64,000 bases of DNA from an uncultured Pseudomonadales bacterium (lineage in GTDB: Bacteria; Pseudomonadota; Gammaproteobacteria; Pseudomonadales; Balneatricaceae): positions 186,001-250,000 of the forward strand of contig CALJVT010000005.1 in the NCBI GenBank assembly GCA_937773555.1, read 5' to 3'. Below the pieces are notes generated by a model. That model was not told where the DNA came from. It saw nothing but the letters and a program-made list of their open reading frames with translations, and made no database searches. The position numbers and the translations under genes are program-made. Shown piece after piece: positions 28,231 to 37,945 of the stretch. Position 1 is the stretch's first letter, and each line of letters starts with the position of its first letter.

Positions 28231-30230
28231 TGAGCCACCAAAGCCAACTTATTGAACAAGACATCCACAGCTACCTACAACAACATGAACACAAAAGCCT
28301 TTTGCGCCTACTCACCTGTGGCAGTGTAGACGATGGAAAATCCACCCTCATAGGGCGTTTGTTGCACGACAGTAAACTAGTTTATGAAGATCAACTTGCC
28401 GCTGTTAAACAGGCTTCTGCATCTGGTCAAGGTAATCAAGACAGTGGTGACTTAGACTTAGCCCTGCTGGTTGATGGCCTGCAAGCTGAGCGTGAACAAG
28501 GCATAACCATTGATGTAGCTTACCGATATTTCTCTACTAGCAAACGCAAGTTTATTATTGCGGATACCCCTGGGCATGAACAATACACCCGCAACATGGC
28601 TACTGGCGCATCAAACTGTGACTTGGCTATTATTCTTGTGGACGCTCGCAAAGGTTTACTAACGCAAACTCGTCGTCACAGTTTTATCGTGTCTTTATTG
28701 GGCATTAAACATGTAGTTGTGGCTGTTAACAAAATGGATCTAATGGATTATAAGCAAAATGTATTCCAACAGATTCAGCAAGACTACAAAGCCTTTGCTG
28801 AAAACTTAGATTTGCCAAACATTCACTTTATACCAGTGTCTGCCCTAACAGGAGACAATGTAGTCGATGAGAGCGCAAAGATGCCATGGTATCAAGGGCC
28901 TTCGTTATTGCATTTATTGGAAGATTTAAATACACAAACAGACCTCACCCTAGGTGACTGGCAGCTGCCTGTGCAGTACGTTAACCGGCCTAACGCCAAC
29001 TTTAGAGGTTACTGTGGCACCATTGCTGCAGGTAACGTAAAACCAGGAGATGAAGTGCGTGTGTTACCGTCAGGCCAAATCAGCACTATAGACAAAATTG
29101 TTACTGCCGATGGGGATTTAACACACGCCTTCGCTCCAATGGCTATTACCGTTACCTTAACCGATGAAATTGATATTTCTCGTGGTGACATTCTAGTACA
29201 TGCCAGAAGCGCAGCACATACCGCTAATACGCAGCAGTTTAGCGCTAACCTAGTGTGGATGGACCAACAAAAACTCAGCCTAAGCCGTGATTATGAGTTG
29301 AAACTTGGTAGTAAACGCATTAATGCGCGGGTTAAAAAAATACACTATCAGGTCAACGTTAACACCCTAAGACGCAGTTCTGCTGACAGCTTGATGTTAA
29401 ATGAAATTGGTTTAGTAGAGTTGCACTTAGATGCACCTATTCCAGCTGCTGAGTTTAAACACAGTAAAGGCTTAGGGTCGTTTATTTTAATTGATAAGAT
29501 TACTCACGCTACAGCAGCTGCTGGCATGGTTGCAAAACTTAACACAGCTTCTACCATTGCAGCTAATGATAATATCATGGGTAACAGTTTAGCTGCCCTG
29601 AGCCTACCAAAGGCTAATCAGCAGCTTGCATCAAGCAGTGCGGAAGAAGTCATTCACTGGGTTTTAGGACTCGGTGCAAAAACCCTAGTAACTACTAATT
29701 TTGGCCCTCAAGAAGCGGTGTTGTTACACATGATTAGCCAAGCTGCACCAAACACTAAAGTGTTGTGGATAGATTCTGGCTATAACATGCCACAAACCTA
29801 TGCATTTGCGCAGCAGGTGAGTAAGCAGCTGGATTTAAATCTAGTGGTTTATACCCCAGTAGTGAGTGCCGCAAGGCGTGACGCCGTTATGGGTGGCATT
29901 CCTACCATTGATGACCCAGCCCACATTGAGTTTACTCAACAATTTAAGCTAGAACCCTTTAAACGGGCTATGGCACAACTTGCACCCGAAGTGTGGCTCA
30001 CGGCTGTGCGCCGTGAACAAAGTCCATTACGCCAGAAAATGGACACTATAGCTGATGGTCCTAACGGCACAATTAAAGTGTCACCATTATTAGATTGGAG
30101 TTTGGGAGATATGCAGGCTTACTTAGCAAAGCACGGATTACCAGACGAGACGCGTTATTTTGACCCTACCAAGGCTGAGGCAGGACGTGAGTGTGGTTTG
30201 CACACACTGGAGAGCAGTCCGTCTAACTAG
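28230..30230 (+). CDS. cysN: CysN GTPase subunit of sulfate adenylyltransferase fused to a CysH-type PAPS reductase domain
   Basis: 666 residues. Residues 1-436 are CysN: P-loop GSVDDGKST (31-39), DTPGHEQ (112-118), NKMD (167-170), then beta-barrel domains. After a linker (about 437-470), residues 471-660 are a CysH domain: [36 protein letters not shown] and the catalytic ECGLHT with Cys655. The usual partner of CysN is CysC (APS kinase), not CysH. The paired cysteines that bind 4Fe-4S in APS reductases are absent, so it is PAPS-type. Compared with E. coli CysH it lacks about 20 residues (the DEGY...THTT segment) before the cysteine. No stop or frameshift interrupts the join. Confidence 0.9.
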   Translation: MSHQSQLIEQDIHSYLQQHEHKSLLRLLTCGSVDDGKSTLIGRLLHDSKLVYEDQLAAVKQASASGQGNQDSGDLDLALLVDGLQAEREQGITIDVAYRYFSTSKRKFIIADTPGHEQYTRNMATGASNCDLAIILVDARKGLLTQTRRHSFIVSLLGIKHVVVAVNKMDLMDYKQNVFQQIQQDYKAFAENLDLPNIHFIPVSALTGDNVVDESAKMPWYQGPSLLHLLEDLNTQTDLTLGDWQLPVQYVNRPNANFRGYCGTIAAGNVKPGDEVRVLPSGQISTIDKIVTADGDLTHAFAPMAITVTLTDEIDISRGDILVHARSAAHTANTQQFSANLVWMDQQKLSLSRDYELKLGSKRINARVKKIHYQVNVNTLRRSSADSLMLNEIGLVELHLDAPIPAAEFKHSKGLGSFILIDKITHATAAAGMVAKLNTASTIAANDNIMGNSLAALSLPKANQQLASSSAEEVIHWVLGLGAKTLVTTNFGPQEAVLLHMISQAAPNTKVLWIDSGYNMPQTYAFAQQVSKQLDLNLVVYTPVVSAARRDAVMGGIPTIDDPAHIEFTQQFKLEPFKRAMAQLAPEVWLTAVRREQSPLRQKMDTIADGPNGTIKVSPLLDWSLGDMQAYLAKHGLPDETRYFDPTKAEAGRECGLHTLESSPSN

Positions 30231-30242
30231 CTCTAAGTGGCT

Positions 30243-30267
30243 ACAGCCAGGTTAATACTGGCTGTTT
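30243..30267 (+). terminator. Hairpin after cysN-cysH
   Basis: ACAGCCAG pairs with CTGGCTGT and is followed by TTA; a short T tract makes it a weak terminator. Confidence 0.45.
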
Positions 30268-30310
30268 ATACTTGCTGCCTGTGTTGCTTATGGATCATTA
30301 AATACCAATG

Positions 30311-30628
30311 CTAAGATGGCATTTGTACCAGTTCAGACACTTCTAAGCTGCCACCGATATCTAAAAATGGACAAGCCTTGGTGATAACTACAGCAGCTTC
30401 AATAGACTCGGCTTCGATGATAGTGAAACCCGACATTTTAGTACCAGCATCCTTAGAGACGCTGCCGTCTGGAGATACATGATGGCTGTCTTTTAAAGGA
30501 TTCATTGCACTAACAGCAGCTTCACCTAGACCATTAATCCACTGCATATATTTAGCAAAATGGGCTCGACCCTCGTCTGGCGTTGCAGGTTGATTACCAC
30601 CTAAATAAGTGATGATGAATTGTGTCAT
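30311..30628 (-). CDS. YCII-domain protein
   Basis: 105 residues with the small ferredoxin-like fold of the YciI/DGPF family: an N-terminal strand QFIITYLGG, PDEGRAHFAKYMQWINGLG, and a strand GFTIIEAESIEAA. Biochemical role of this subgroup is not established; relatives are dehydrochlorinases or accessory domains of sigma factors. Monocistronic. Confidence 0.72.
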   Translation of the reverse strand: MTQFIITYLGGNQPATPDEGRAHFAKYMQWINGLGEAAVSAMNPLKDSHHVSPDGSVSKDAGTKMSGFTIIEAESIEAAVVITKACPFLDIGGSLEVSELVQMPS

Positions 30629-30726
30629 GATAGAAAATCCAGATAATTGAGTAATAGTTAAATAGTGCCAACAAGTCTAACAGATAGCTATATTCAGTGT
30701 ATATCGAGGTCTGTTAGACTAGGGCA

Positions 30727-31191
30727 ATGCATAAAAAATTACTCATCGTTGCCCACCAGCCCTCTGCCAATACCCAACAAATGCTTGAAGCCTGCATGGC
30801 TGGCAGCCGAGCCGCAGACACTGAAAACGTTGAAGTATTAATTGTGGCACCCTTGGATTGCCAAGCCAAGCAGCTACTAGACGCTGACGCCGTGGTCATT
30901 CTTACTACAGAAAATCTTGGTTATATGGCAGGAGCCACTAAAGATTGGTTTGATCGCGTGTACTATCCAGTACTGGAGCTAAAACAAGGGCTCCCTTACG
31001 CTTTGATTATTCGTGCTGGCATAGACGGCACAGGAACACAACGAGCAGTAGAGTCTATTTGCACTGGGTTACATTGGAATTTAGCCCAGCCTGTGCTGGT
31101 ATGCCAAGGGCCATGGCAAGGCAAATTTACTCATCAGTGCTTTGACATAGGTCAATATATGGCAGCAGGTTTAGACCTAGGTATACTTTAA
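30727..31191 (+). CDS. Flavodoxin-like/NAD(P)H-dependent FMN oxidoreductase family protein
   Basis: 154 residues. The N-terminal strand LLIVAHQPSANTQQML is the phosphate-binding loop of the flavodoxin fold and ENLGYMAGATKDWFDRVYYP is the second flavin-contacting loop. Shorter than typical NAD(P)H:quinone reductases. It is divergent from the YCII gene and ends at a strong terminator. Confidence 0.7.
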   Translation: MHKKLLIVAHQPSANTQQMLEACMAGSRAADTENVEVLIVAPLDCQAKQLLDADAVVILTTENLGYMAGATKDWFDRVYYPVLELKQGLPYALIIRAGIDGTGTQRAVESICTGLHWNLAQPVLVCQGPWQGKFTHQCFDIGQYMAAGLDLGIL

Positions 31192-31214
31192 TACCAACTA
31201 GTTATACAGCCATT

Positions 31215-31239
31215 AAAAAGCCCGCTAAGCGGGCTTTTT
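31215..31239. terminator. Bidirectional terminator
   Basis: AAAAAGCCCGC-TAA-GCGGGCTTTTT works in both directions, for the flavodoxin-like gene on plus and the aminotransferase gene on minus. Confidence 0.9.
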
Positions 31240-31273
31240 AGGTTTAGTTCACTGCATTAACAAAAATCAGTAA

Positions 31274-32401
31274 TTAAAGAACCTGGCTTAGAGCTTCATC
31301 TAAGGTAGCCACAGAGCGCTCTACGTTGTGCAACTTGTCTAGGCCAAATAGGCCTAAACGAAACGTACGGAAGCCCTCAGGTTCATCACACATCAAGGGT
31401 ACACCCGCAGCAATCTGAATACCTAAAGCAGCAAATTTGCTACCGTTTTGAATAGCAGTGTCTTCCGTGTAGCTTACTACTACTCCAGGAGCGCCAAAAC
31501 CCTCAGCAGCCACACTCTTAATGCCCTTCGAGGCCAACAAGGAACGTACTGCATCCCCAAGTTCTTGCTGCTCAGACTTCACCTTAGCAAAACCATACTG
31601 TTCAGTTTCACGCATCACATCGGCAAAAGACGCAATAGAGTCTGTAGGCATGGTAGCATGGTAGGCATGGCCTCCATTTTCATAAGCTGCCATGATGTCG
31701 CGCCACTTTTTAAGGTCACAGGCAAAGCTAGTGCTGGTAGACGCTTCAAGAGCTGCAACGCCCCGCTCGCCCATCATCACTAGACCACAACACGGCGATC
31801 CACTCCAGCCTTTCTGAGGCGCACTAACTAACACATCTACACCCATAGTTTTCATGTCTACCCACAAACAACCAGACGCAATGCAGTCTAATACAAAGAT
31901 ACCACCCACAGCATGCACAGCGTCGGTTACCGCTTTAATGTAATCGTTTGGCAAAATAATGCCTGCCGAGGTTTCAACATGAGGCGCAAAAACAACGGCT
32001 GGCTTTTCGCTGGCAATCGTTGCCAATACTTCTTCAATAGGTGCAGGAGCAAAGGCTTCTTGGTCTCCTGTTTTTGCTTGGCGTGCTTTAAGCACTGTAG
32101 AACTTGAAGAGATACTGCCCATGTCCAAAATTTGAGTCCAACGATAACTAAAAAAACCGTTGCGAATAACTAAGGTCTTTTTACCCGTAGCAAACTGACG
32201 GGCTACCGCTTCCATGCCAAAGGTACCAGAACCTGGCACTATGGCCACTTGGTCTGCAGTGTAGACACTTTTTAGTGTACTAGAAATATAACGCATGTCG
32301 CCTTGAAAAGACTGTGACATGTGGTTAAGTGCACGGTCAGTATAAACCACCGAGTACTCTAATAATCCATCTGGATCTATATTGGGTAATAAGCCAGCCA
32401 T
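31274..32401 (-). CDS. Class V aminotransferase (alanine/serine-glyoxylate aminotransferase-like)
   Basis: 375 residues, PLP fold type I class V. The PLP lysine is in SAPQKGWSGSP; PHVETSAGIILP and VLDCIASGC are conserved loops. It lies downstream of soxBDAG on the same strand, about 110 bases after soxG with a strong hairpin between. Glycine from sarcosine can be deaminated to glyoxylate and re-aminated, so a glyoxylate aminotransferase would fit. The exact substrate pair is not decided by sequence. Confidence 0.82.
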   Translation of the reverse strand: MAGLLPNIDPDGLLEYSVVYTDRALNHMSQSFQGDMRYISSTLKSVYTADQVAIVPGSGTFGMEAVARQFATGKKTLVIRNGFFSYRWTQILDMGSISSSSTVLKARQAKTGDQEAFAPAPIEEVLATIASEKPAVVFAPHVETSAGIILPNDYIKAVTDAVHAVGGIFVLDCIASGCLWVDMKTMGVDVLVSAPQKGWSGSPCCGLVMMGERGVAALEASTSTSFACDLKKWRDIMAAYENGGHAYHATMPTDSIASFADVMRETEQYGFAKVKSEQQELGDAVRSLLASKGIKSVAAEGFGAPGVVVSYTEDTAIQNGSKFAALGIQIAAGVPLMCDEPEGFRTFRLGLFGLDKLHNVERSVATLDEALSQVL

Positions 32402-32463
32402 GAGGCCTCCTAAATTTTATTTAGACATTGGGACTTAGCACAAGCACCAAGGCCGCTAGATTT

Positions 32464-32495
32464 AAAGCCAGCAATAAAAGAGCTTTGCTGGCTTT
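32464..32495 (-). terminator. Hairpin between soxG and the aminotransferase gene
   Basis: AAAGCCAGCAA and TTGCTGGCTTT form a perfect 11-bp stem with a 10-base loop. Only three T follow, so it may attenuate or stabilise transcript ends rather than stop fully. Confidence 0.5.
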
Positions 32496-32511
32496 GAGCA
32501 GAACCTATCTA

Positions 32512-33036
32512 TTAACGTAAGGTTTCTGCAGAATGTACCAAGAAGTCTGTAAGAGATTTGGCGAAACCACGCATTACCCACACTTCAAACTGTGGCTGGC
32601 CACTCACGTCAGCATTACGAATAACACTCACCCCAATATGGTTAATGTGGCTGTGTTGAACTTCACCAATAGCAAACTGCCCTTCATCAATGTCTAATGG
32701 CAGGCCACGAGCCAATAGGGCTCGGGCGTCTTCACCAGTAATTAATAGCTGAGTTTTGCCATAGGTTTGATCCGTTGCATAAACACCATTGTTATCAGCT
32801 AGGTCTGAACGATGTGTAGTTAACAGGTAGCGATCGCGCCCCGCCCATACCAAACGTTCATCACCTTGCACAGTCACTTGACCCTGCGCTGGAATAGCCA
32901 TACCGGTCATGGCAGCAACTTTAGTGTCTACGTTTTCGCAGCCTTCAAGTTGCCACATGTTGGTAGCAGTAACATCGATGCTAACTGCAGCGAAAGTTTG
33001 TGGCATTTCAAAATGCCCATTTAGTGCATTAGCCAT
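32512..33036 (-). CDS. soxG: Sarcosine oxidase gamma subunit
   Basis: 174 residues; its start overlaps the soxA stop as TAATG. Weakly conserved family with a GcvT-like fold. Identity rests on position as fourth gene of soxBDAG, size and the segment LLTTHRSDLADNN...YGKTQLLITGEDARALLARGLPLD. It is structural in the heterotetramer. Confidence 0.88.
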   Translation of the reverse strand: MANALNGHFEMPQTFAAVSIDVTATNMWQLEGCENVDTKVAAMTGMAIPAQGQVTVQGDERLVWAGRDRYLLTTHRSDLADNNGVYATDQTYGKTQLLITGEDARALLARGLPLDIDEGQFAIGEVQHSHINHIGVSVIRNADVSGQPQFEVWVMRGFAKSLTDFLVHSAETLR

Positions 33037-36005
33037 TAGCCTTTCACCCTTTCGTTAGTTGGATCAACAAAGTGGTTACTCACCACTTCTACTTCAACAG
33101 TTCTTCCTTTTACCGGGTAAGCGGCATAAATACGCTCACCAATACGGTCTTTACCACCTCGTAAAAAGCCAAGTGCGATAAAGTTGCCAAGTTCTGGGCT
33201 ATACGTCATGGAACTTACCCAGCCTTGCTTATCTGCACCGGCAGTGGCGTTGGCATCTGTTACCAAAATAGAACCTGTAGAGATAGGTGTGCGTGGATCA
33301 ACCGACTTTAAACCTACCAATTGCGGGCGGTCTGGATGTACTAGGCCTTCCCGGTCTTTCAAGTTTTTACCTACAAACCACTTTTTCTTAGAAGCCATAC
33401 CATCCATGTGTACATCACCTAAGGTCACACGACCATCAAGCTCTGCGCCAGTAACGTGACCTTTCTCGATACGCAAAGCACCTAAAGTTTCAAGGCCGTA
33501 AGGCACAATATCGTGAACCTGACCAGCATCAATAATGGCTTGCCATATATCCGTAGCGTGCTCTGATTCTGCATACACTTCGTAGGCCATTTCACCAGAA
33601 AAACTAATTCGCAAGATGACCATCTTGGCGCCGTTATGTTCAGCATGAACCACACCCATAAATGGGAACGTTTCGTTACTAAAGTCTACGGATGGGAAAG
33701 CCGCCGTTAAAGTAGCACGGGCATCAGGACCAGCAACAGCCATGGCACCCCAACGTTCACTCACAGAACTCACACGGACTTTCAATTCTGGCCAATCAAT
33801 TTCTAAACACCGCTCTAAATAAGCCATAACTGGGCCAGCTTTGGCTGTAGTGGTTGTCATAAAGAACCGGTCTTCAGCAAAACGAGAGGTGGTACCATCA
33901 TCATAAACGATACCGTCTTCTCTTAGCATTACACCATAACGAGCCTTACCTACTTTAAGGGTGCTGAACATATTGATATAAACACGGTCAAGGAACTCAG
34001 CAGCATCTGGACCCACAATTTCAATTTTACCTAGGGACGTTACATCACAAATACCCACTTTCTTGCGTACGTGTTCAGTTTCACGTTCGTATGCATCATC
34101 AATAGTCTCACCCGCTTGTGGGTAATACTGTGGACGCATATACATGCCGGCTTGAACAAATACAGCACCCGCTTTTTCATGCCACTCTTGCATTGGCGTG
34201 CGACGCACAGGCTTAAAGTGTTTGCCAATTTCGCGACCACCAAAGCCACCCATGGATACTGGCGCAAGCGGTGCACGAAAACGTGTAGTACCGGCTTCGG
34301 CAATACTGATACCGCGACACTGGGCCATAATGGCCAACGCGTTAACGTTAGACGTACGACCTTGATCGTTAGCCATGCCAAGTGTGGTGTAACGCTTAAG
34401 GTGCTCTACAGAAATAAAACCTTCTTGGTGAGACTGAACCACGTCTGCGGCCGTTACGTCGTGTTGAATATCAACCAGTTGCTTACCTTTAGCCGGCACG
34501 CTCCAAAGTGGCACAATATTTGTAGCACCATCACGGTCTTGTGGTGGTTGGGTTATTGGGCCAGCTTCTTCGCCAAGTTCGGCACAAGCCGCTTTAGCCG
34601 CATGTAGCGCCTGAGCAACACCCGCTAGCAACCCATTTTCGCCTTCAGCAGCACCTACGGAGTAGGTATCTGGCGCTTGGTCGCCAACCACAAAGGCAGC
34701 AATTTTCTTATCATAAAGTGGCGGCTTACCACCGTGTGCCGCCATTTGCACTTGCGGAGTCCAACCACCAGAATGTGCAAGCACATCACAGGAAACACGA
34801 CGACGATTACTTACACTTTGGCCGTTAGCCGCAAGGTCTGCAATCTCAATGCTACGCACTGCTTGCCAGCCCTTGGCTTTGGTCACTACACTTTGGGTAA
34901 ATAAGGTAATGCCGCGTGATTGACAACCATCTACCAAGGCTTGGCCTGGGTACTGACGGCTATCAACTACCGCAGAAACTTTAATACCAGCGTCGGCATA
35001 ATCGAACGCAGTTTGGTAAGCGCTATCATTATTGGTAAATACTGCCAACATCTTACCCGTGGCCGTACCATAGTGATTAAGCATACGACGTGCGCCAGAA
35101 GCAAGCATGACATTAGGCTTGTCGTTGTTACCAAATACTAATGGGCGCTCAATGGCACCCGCCGCAATGATAATTTTCTTGGCTTGAACCTTGTGGTAGT
35201 TTTGGCGTACTTTGCCATCTACGCTTTCATGGGCAGCAAGCATATTGCCATCAAACCTGCCCCAACATACCGTTCGCGTTAAAACTTTAACGTTAGAAGC
35301 CGCTTTTAGAGCCGCAACAGTGTCAGCACGCCATTGTTCTAAATCAGTATTGGCTTCGCTGTTAGCTTCGTTAAGTAACTGACCGCCAAGGTCGTTATGC
35401 TCATCAAACAGCACTACACGCAAACCACTTTGAGCTGCACTTAAAGCAGCAGACAAGCCAGCAGAGCCACCGCCTACTACGGCAACGTCACAGAAAGATT
35501 GAACCCGATCATAGATATCTGGATCAGCAACTTTAGGCGGCACGCCCATACCTGCAGCAGCACGTATAGAAGGCTCGTAAAACTTATACCAAAGGGCAGC
35601 TGGCCACATAAAGGTTTTGTAATAGAAACCTGCCGAAAATAATGAGCCTGGCAAAATCGCACCAGCTAGCCCGTTCACAGACATCAAGTCAAACTTTGGT
35701 GATGGGAAGCAATTTTGAGAAAACACTTCCAAACCCTTAGTAATAGGCTCCATTGTTGCCCTAGCATTAGGGTCGGCTTTACCGCCTGCGCCAATGGTAA
35801 CTAATGCGCCCGTTTCTTCTGGGCCACTTGAAGTCACACCGCGCGGGCGGTGATATTTAAAACTCCGCCCAACTACTTCAACACCATTGGCCAACAAGGC
35901 CGAAGCCACTGTATCACCAGCACGTGCAAGCATGGGTTTACCATCAAAGGTAAAGTTAAGTGTGGCATCGCCTAAACGGCCTTCACCATGTCTAAATCCG
36001 CTCAT
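33036..36005 (-). CDS. soxA: Sarcosine oxidase alpha subunit
   Basis: 989 residues. N-terminal region RSFKYHRPRGVTSSGPEE and the dinucleotide-binding VAVVGGGSAGLSAALSA (about residue 172) form the NAD+ part; the C-terminal 400 residues are a GcvT-like tetrahydrofolate domain (PQYYPQAGETIDDAYERE, GDVHMDGMASKKKWFVGK). The heterotetramer oxidises sarcosine to glycine, passing the methyl carbon to tetrahydrofolate or releasing formaldehyde. It overlaps soxD by four bases. Length is normal. Confidence 0.94.
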   Translation of the reverse strand: MSGFRHGEGRLGDATLNFTFDGKPMLARAGDTVASALLANGVEVVGRSFKYHRPRGVTSSGPEETGALVTIGAGGKADPNARATMEPITKGLEVFSQNCFPSPKFDLMSVNGLAGAILPGSLFSAGFYYKTFMWPAALWYKFYEPSIRAAAGMGVPPKVADPDIYDRVQSFCDVAVVGGGSAGLSAALSAAQSGLRVVLFDEHNDLGGQLLNEANSEANTDLEQWRADTVAALKAASNVKVLTRTVCWGRFDGNMLAAHESVDGKVRQNYHKVQAKKIIIAAGAIERPLVFGNNDKPNVMLASGARRMLNHYGTATGKMLAVFTNNDSAYQTAFDYADAGIKVSAVVDSRQYPGQALVDGCQSRGITLFTQSVVTKAKGWQAVRSIEIADLAANGQSVSNRRRVSCDVLAHSGGWTPQVQMAAHGGKPPLYDKKIAAFVVGDQAPDTYSVGAAEGENGLLAGVAQALHAAKAACAELGEEAGPITQPPQDRDGATNIVPLWSVPAKGKQLVDIQHDVTAADVVQSHQEGFISVEHLKRYTTLGMANDQGRTSNVNALAIMAQCRGISIAEAGTTRFRAPLAPVSMGGFGGREIGKHFKPVRRTPMQEWHEKAGAVFVQAGMYMRPQYYPQAGETIDDAYERETEHVRKKVGICDVTSLGKIEIVGPDAAEFLDRVYINMFSTLKVGKARYGVMLREDGIVYDDGTTSRFAEDRFFMTTTTAKAGPVMAYLERCLEIDWPELKVRVSSVSERWGAMAVAGPDARATLTAAFPSVDFSNETFPFMGVVHAEHNGAKMVILRISFSGEMAYEVYAESEHATDIWQAIIDAGQVHDIVPYGLETLGALRIEKGHVTGAELDGRVTLGDVHMDGMASKKKWFVGKNLKDREGLVHPDRPQLVGLKSVDPRTPISTGSILVTDANATAGADKQGWVSSMTYSPELGNFIALGFLRGGKDRIGERIYAAYPVKGRTVEVEVVSNHFVDPTNERVKG

Positions 36006-36274
36006 GATTCAGCCTCCGGATGTTCATGGGGCAAACCCACCCAAGAAATGTCATGCGTAAACGTGTTGCGCTGAACTTTTAACCACGCTCTGCAACCAAA
36101 CGCATGATGCCAATATTCAATGTGCTCACCAGCGGGATTATCACGCTCGTAAACAAACTTATTCCACTCCTCCATAGGAGCGTCGTTGTCTGGGGCAGTG
36201 CGAGTGGCGTCTTCACCGTAAGTAAATTCACTATGTTCCCGTTCGCCACAGTAGGGGCAATTAATTCTCATCAT
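36002..36274 (-). CDS. soxD: Sarcosine oxidase delta subunit
   Basis: 90 residues with the zinc site CPYCGER...H and the later H-A-F-G-C-R-A-W pattern. The smallest sox subunit; binds one zinc. It overlaps soxA by four bases (ATGA) and begins two bases after soxB. Confidence 0.93.
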   Translation of the reverse strand: MMRINCPYCGEREHSEFTYGEDATRTAPDNDAPMEEWNKFVYERDNPAGEHIEYWHHAFGCRAWLKVQRNTFTHDISWVGLPHEHPEAES

Positions 36275-36276
36275 AA

Positions 36277-37533
36277 TTAGTGCGCCTTCGGATATGGACC
36301 CATACCCTTTTCGTCAATCGTGTAGCCTTTGGCAAAACGATCGAGGGTATAAGCTTTGTTAAGTTCGTGGGCTTCGTCATTGGCAATAGTATGCGCAAAA
36401 CAATAACCCGAAGCAGGTGTAGCCTTAAAGCCACCGTAACACCACCCCGTATTGAGGTATAAACCATCAATTGGGCCAACGTCGATAATAGGCGATCCAT
36501 CCATAGACATATCCATAACCCCACCCCAGTTACGCAGTAACTTAAGGCGAGACAGGCACGGCATCATGGTTAAACCACCAGCAATTACGTCTTCAAACAC
36601 AGGCAAATTACCGCGCTGAGCGTAAGTGTTATAGCCATCAATGTCGCCACCGAAGACAACACCACCTTTGTCCGATTGAGACACATAAAAGTGGCCGGCA
36701 CCAAAGGTGACAACACCATTAATTAAGGGCTTATATGGCTCGGTAACAAAGGCCTGGAGTACATGGCTCTCGATCGGCAAGCGAATACCTAACTTTTGCG
36801 CTAAACGGCTAGAACTGCCGGCAACGGCCATGCCTACTTTGTCTGCATGAATGTCACCACGGTTGGTTTTAACACCAATAATACGCTCACCCTGCTTAAT
36901 AAAATCAATCACTTCACAGTTTTGAATAATATCTACACCCAACTGATCCGCGGCACGAGCATAGCCCCAAGCCACAGCATCATGGCGAGCATTGCCCGCG
37001 TCTGGCTGCAAAATACCACCCCATACAGGGAAGCGAGTATCTGCACTGCCATCAATAATAGGTTCGCGTTCTAGTACTTCGTCGCGGCTGAGCAATTCAG
37101 CTTGAATACCGTTTAAACGCATGGTGTTAGCTCGGCGAGCAAACGTATCGTATTGTGACTTGGTATGAGCAATGTTCATAACACCACGCGGCGAGAACAT
37201 CACGTTATAGTTTAAGTCTTGTGCCATATCACGCCACAAGTTCATGCCATGCTCGTAAAATGGTGAGTTGCCATCTAACAAGTAGTTAGAACGAACAATA
37301 GTGGTGTTGCGACCCACGTTACCACCACCTATCCAGCCCTTCTCAAGGATAGCAACGTTAGTAATACCGTGATTTTTTGCCAAATAATATGCTGTAGCAA
37401 GACCGTGGCCACCACCTCCAATAATAATGACGTCGTAATTGGATTTTGGCTCTGGGTCGCGCCAAGCTCGCTGCCAATTTTTATGGCCTCGTAGAGCGTT
37501 CCAAGCGATGTTTAGGGCATTATATTGGCCCAT
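36277..37533 (-). CDS. soxB: Sarcosine oxidase beta subunit
   Basis: 418 residues from the ATG at 37533, which has GGAGG five bases upstream; a longer TTG-started form (37563) is less likely. FAD fold IIIGGGGHGLATAYYLA lies near the N-terminus. His184 in ARHDAVAWG matches the histidine that covalently holds FMN in known heterotetrameric enzymes. This subunit carries the sarcosine oxidation site. First gene of the soxBDAG operon. Confidence 0.94.
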   Translation of the reverse strand: MGQYNALNIAWNALRGHKNWQRAWRDPEPKSNYDVIIIGGGGHGLATAYYLAKNHGITNVAILEKGWIGGGNVGRNTTIVRSNYLLDGNSPFYEHGMNLWRDMAQDLNYNVMFSPRGVMNIAHTKSQYDTFARRANTMRLNGIQAELLSRDEVLEREPIIDGSADTRFPVWGGILQPDAGNARHDAVAWGYARAADQLGVDIIQNCEVIDFIKQGERIIGVKTNRGDIHADKVGMAVAGSSSRLAQKLGIRLPIESHVLQAFVTEPYKPLINGVVTFGAGHFYVSQSDKGGVVFGGDIDGYNTYAQRGNLPVFEDVIAGGLTMMPCLSRLKLLRNWGGVMDMSMDGSPIIDVGPIDGLYLNTGWCYGGFKATPASGYCFAHTIANDEAHELNKAYTLDRFAKGYTIDEKGMGPYPKAH

Positions 37534-37663
37534 GTGTGCCTCCGCTATTATTGTTGTAGCCAAAGGTGGCTGGTTTGCGAAATTTTAAAGCATCTCCACA
37601 CAAAATGGGACCTTTATCTAGTGTTGAAAAAATAAAATAATTGGCCTAAGGGGTAGAAGGATA

Positions 37664-37725
37664 AATCGACACCTTGTGTCGGTTTTGAGCATAAAGCGAC
37701 AAAAAACAGGATATATTCGACTTAT
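37664..37725. promoter_or_regulatory. Helically phased CGAC motifs upstream of soxB
   Basis: CGAC cores in TCGACACC (37667), GCGACAAA (37697) and TCGACTTA (37718) are 30 and 21 bp apart, three and two turns of DNA. The first is also half of a perfect dyad CGACAC-CTT-GTGTCG (37667-37681). They sit 130-190 bp before soxB and may bind an AraC-type activator like those of other sarcosine genes; that is inference. Confidence 0.45.
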
Positions 37726-37904
37726 ATGCGATTTAGACCCACTTTTAAGTCTAATTTTGAATAGAACGTTAGTCTAAAGCTAACCTTCCACGGCTTGATA
37801 ATTAACCGGTTTTTTTACTGTAATTTAGTGCCAGTTTAACTGGTTTTATATTCATTATCATACAAACTACTATCACTTGGGCAACACATCGTTTGATCCT
37901 TAGC

Positions 37905-37941
37905 CTTTAAAGCGACACCTCCGCCGTGCCACTTTAAAGCG
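37905..37941. repeat. Pair of CTTTAAAGCG direct repeats
   Basis: CTTTAAAGCG occurs at 37905-37914 and 37932-37941, 27 bp apart, just beyond the end of the OmpA-like gene. Each has a palindromic CTTTAAAG core. Function unknown. Confidence 0.4.
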
Positions 37942-37945
37942 GCTG

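Noticed and set aside
34071-34607. 178-codon plus-strand reading frame
   Set aside because: It lies wholly antisense to soxA, has no ribosome site and its composition follows the reverse of a conserved coding sequence.
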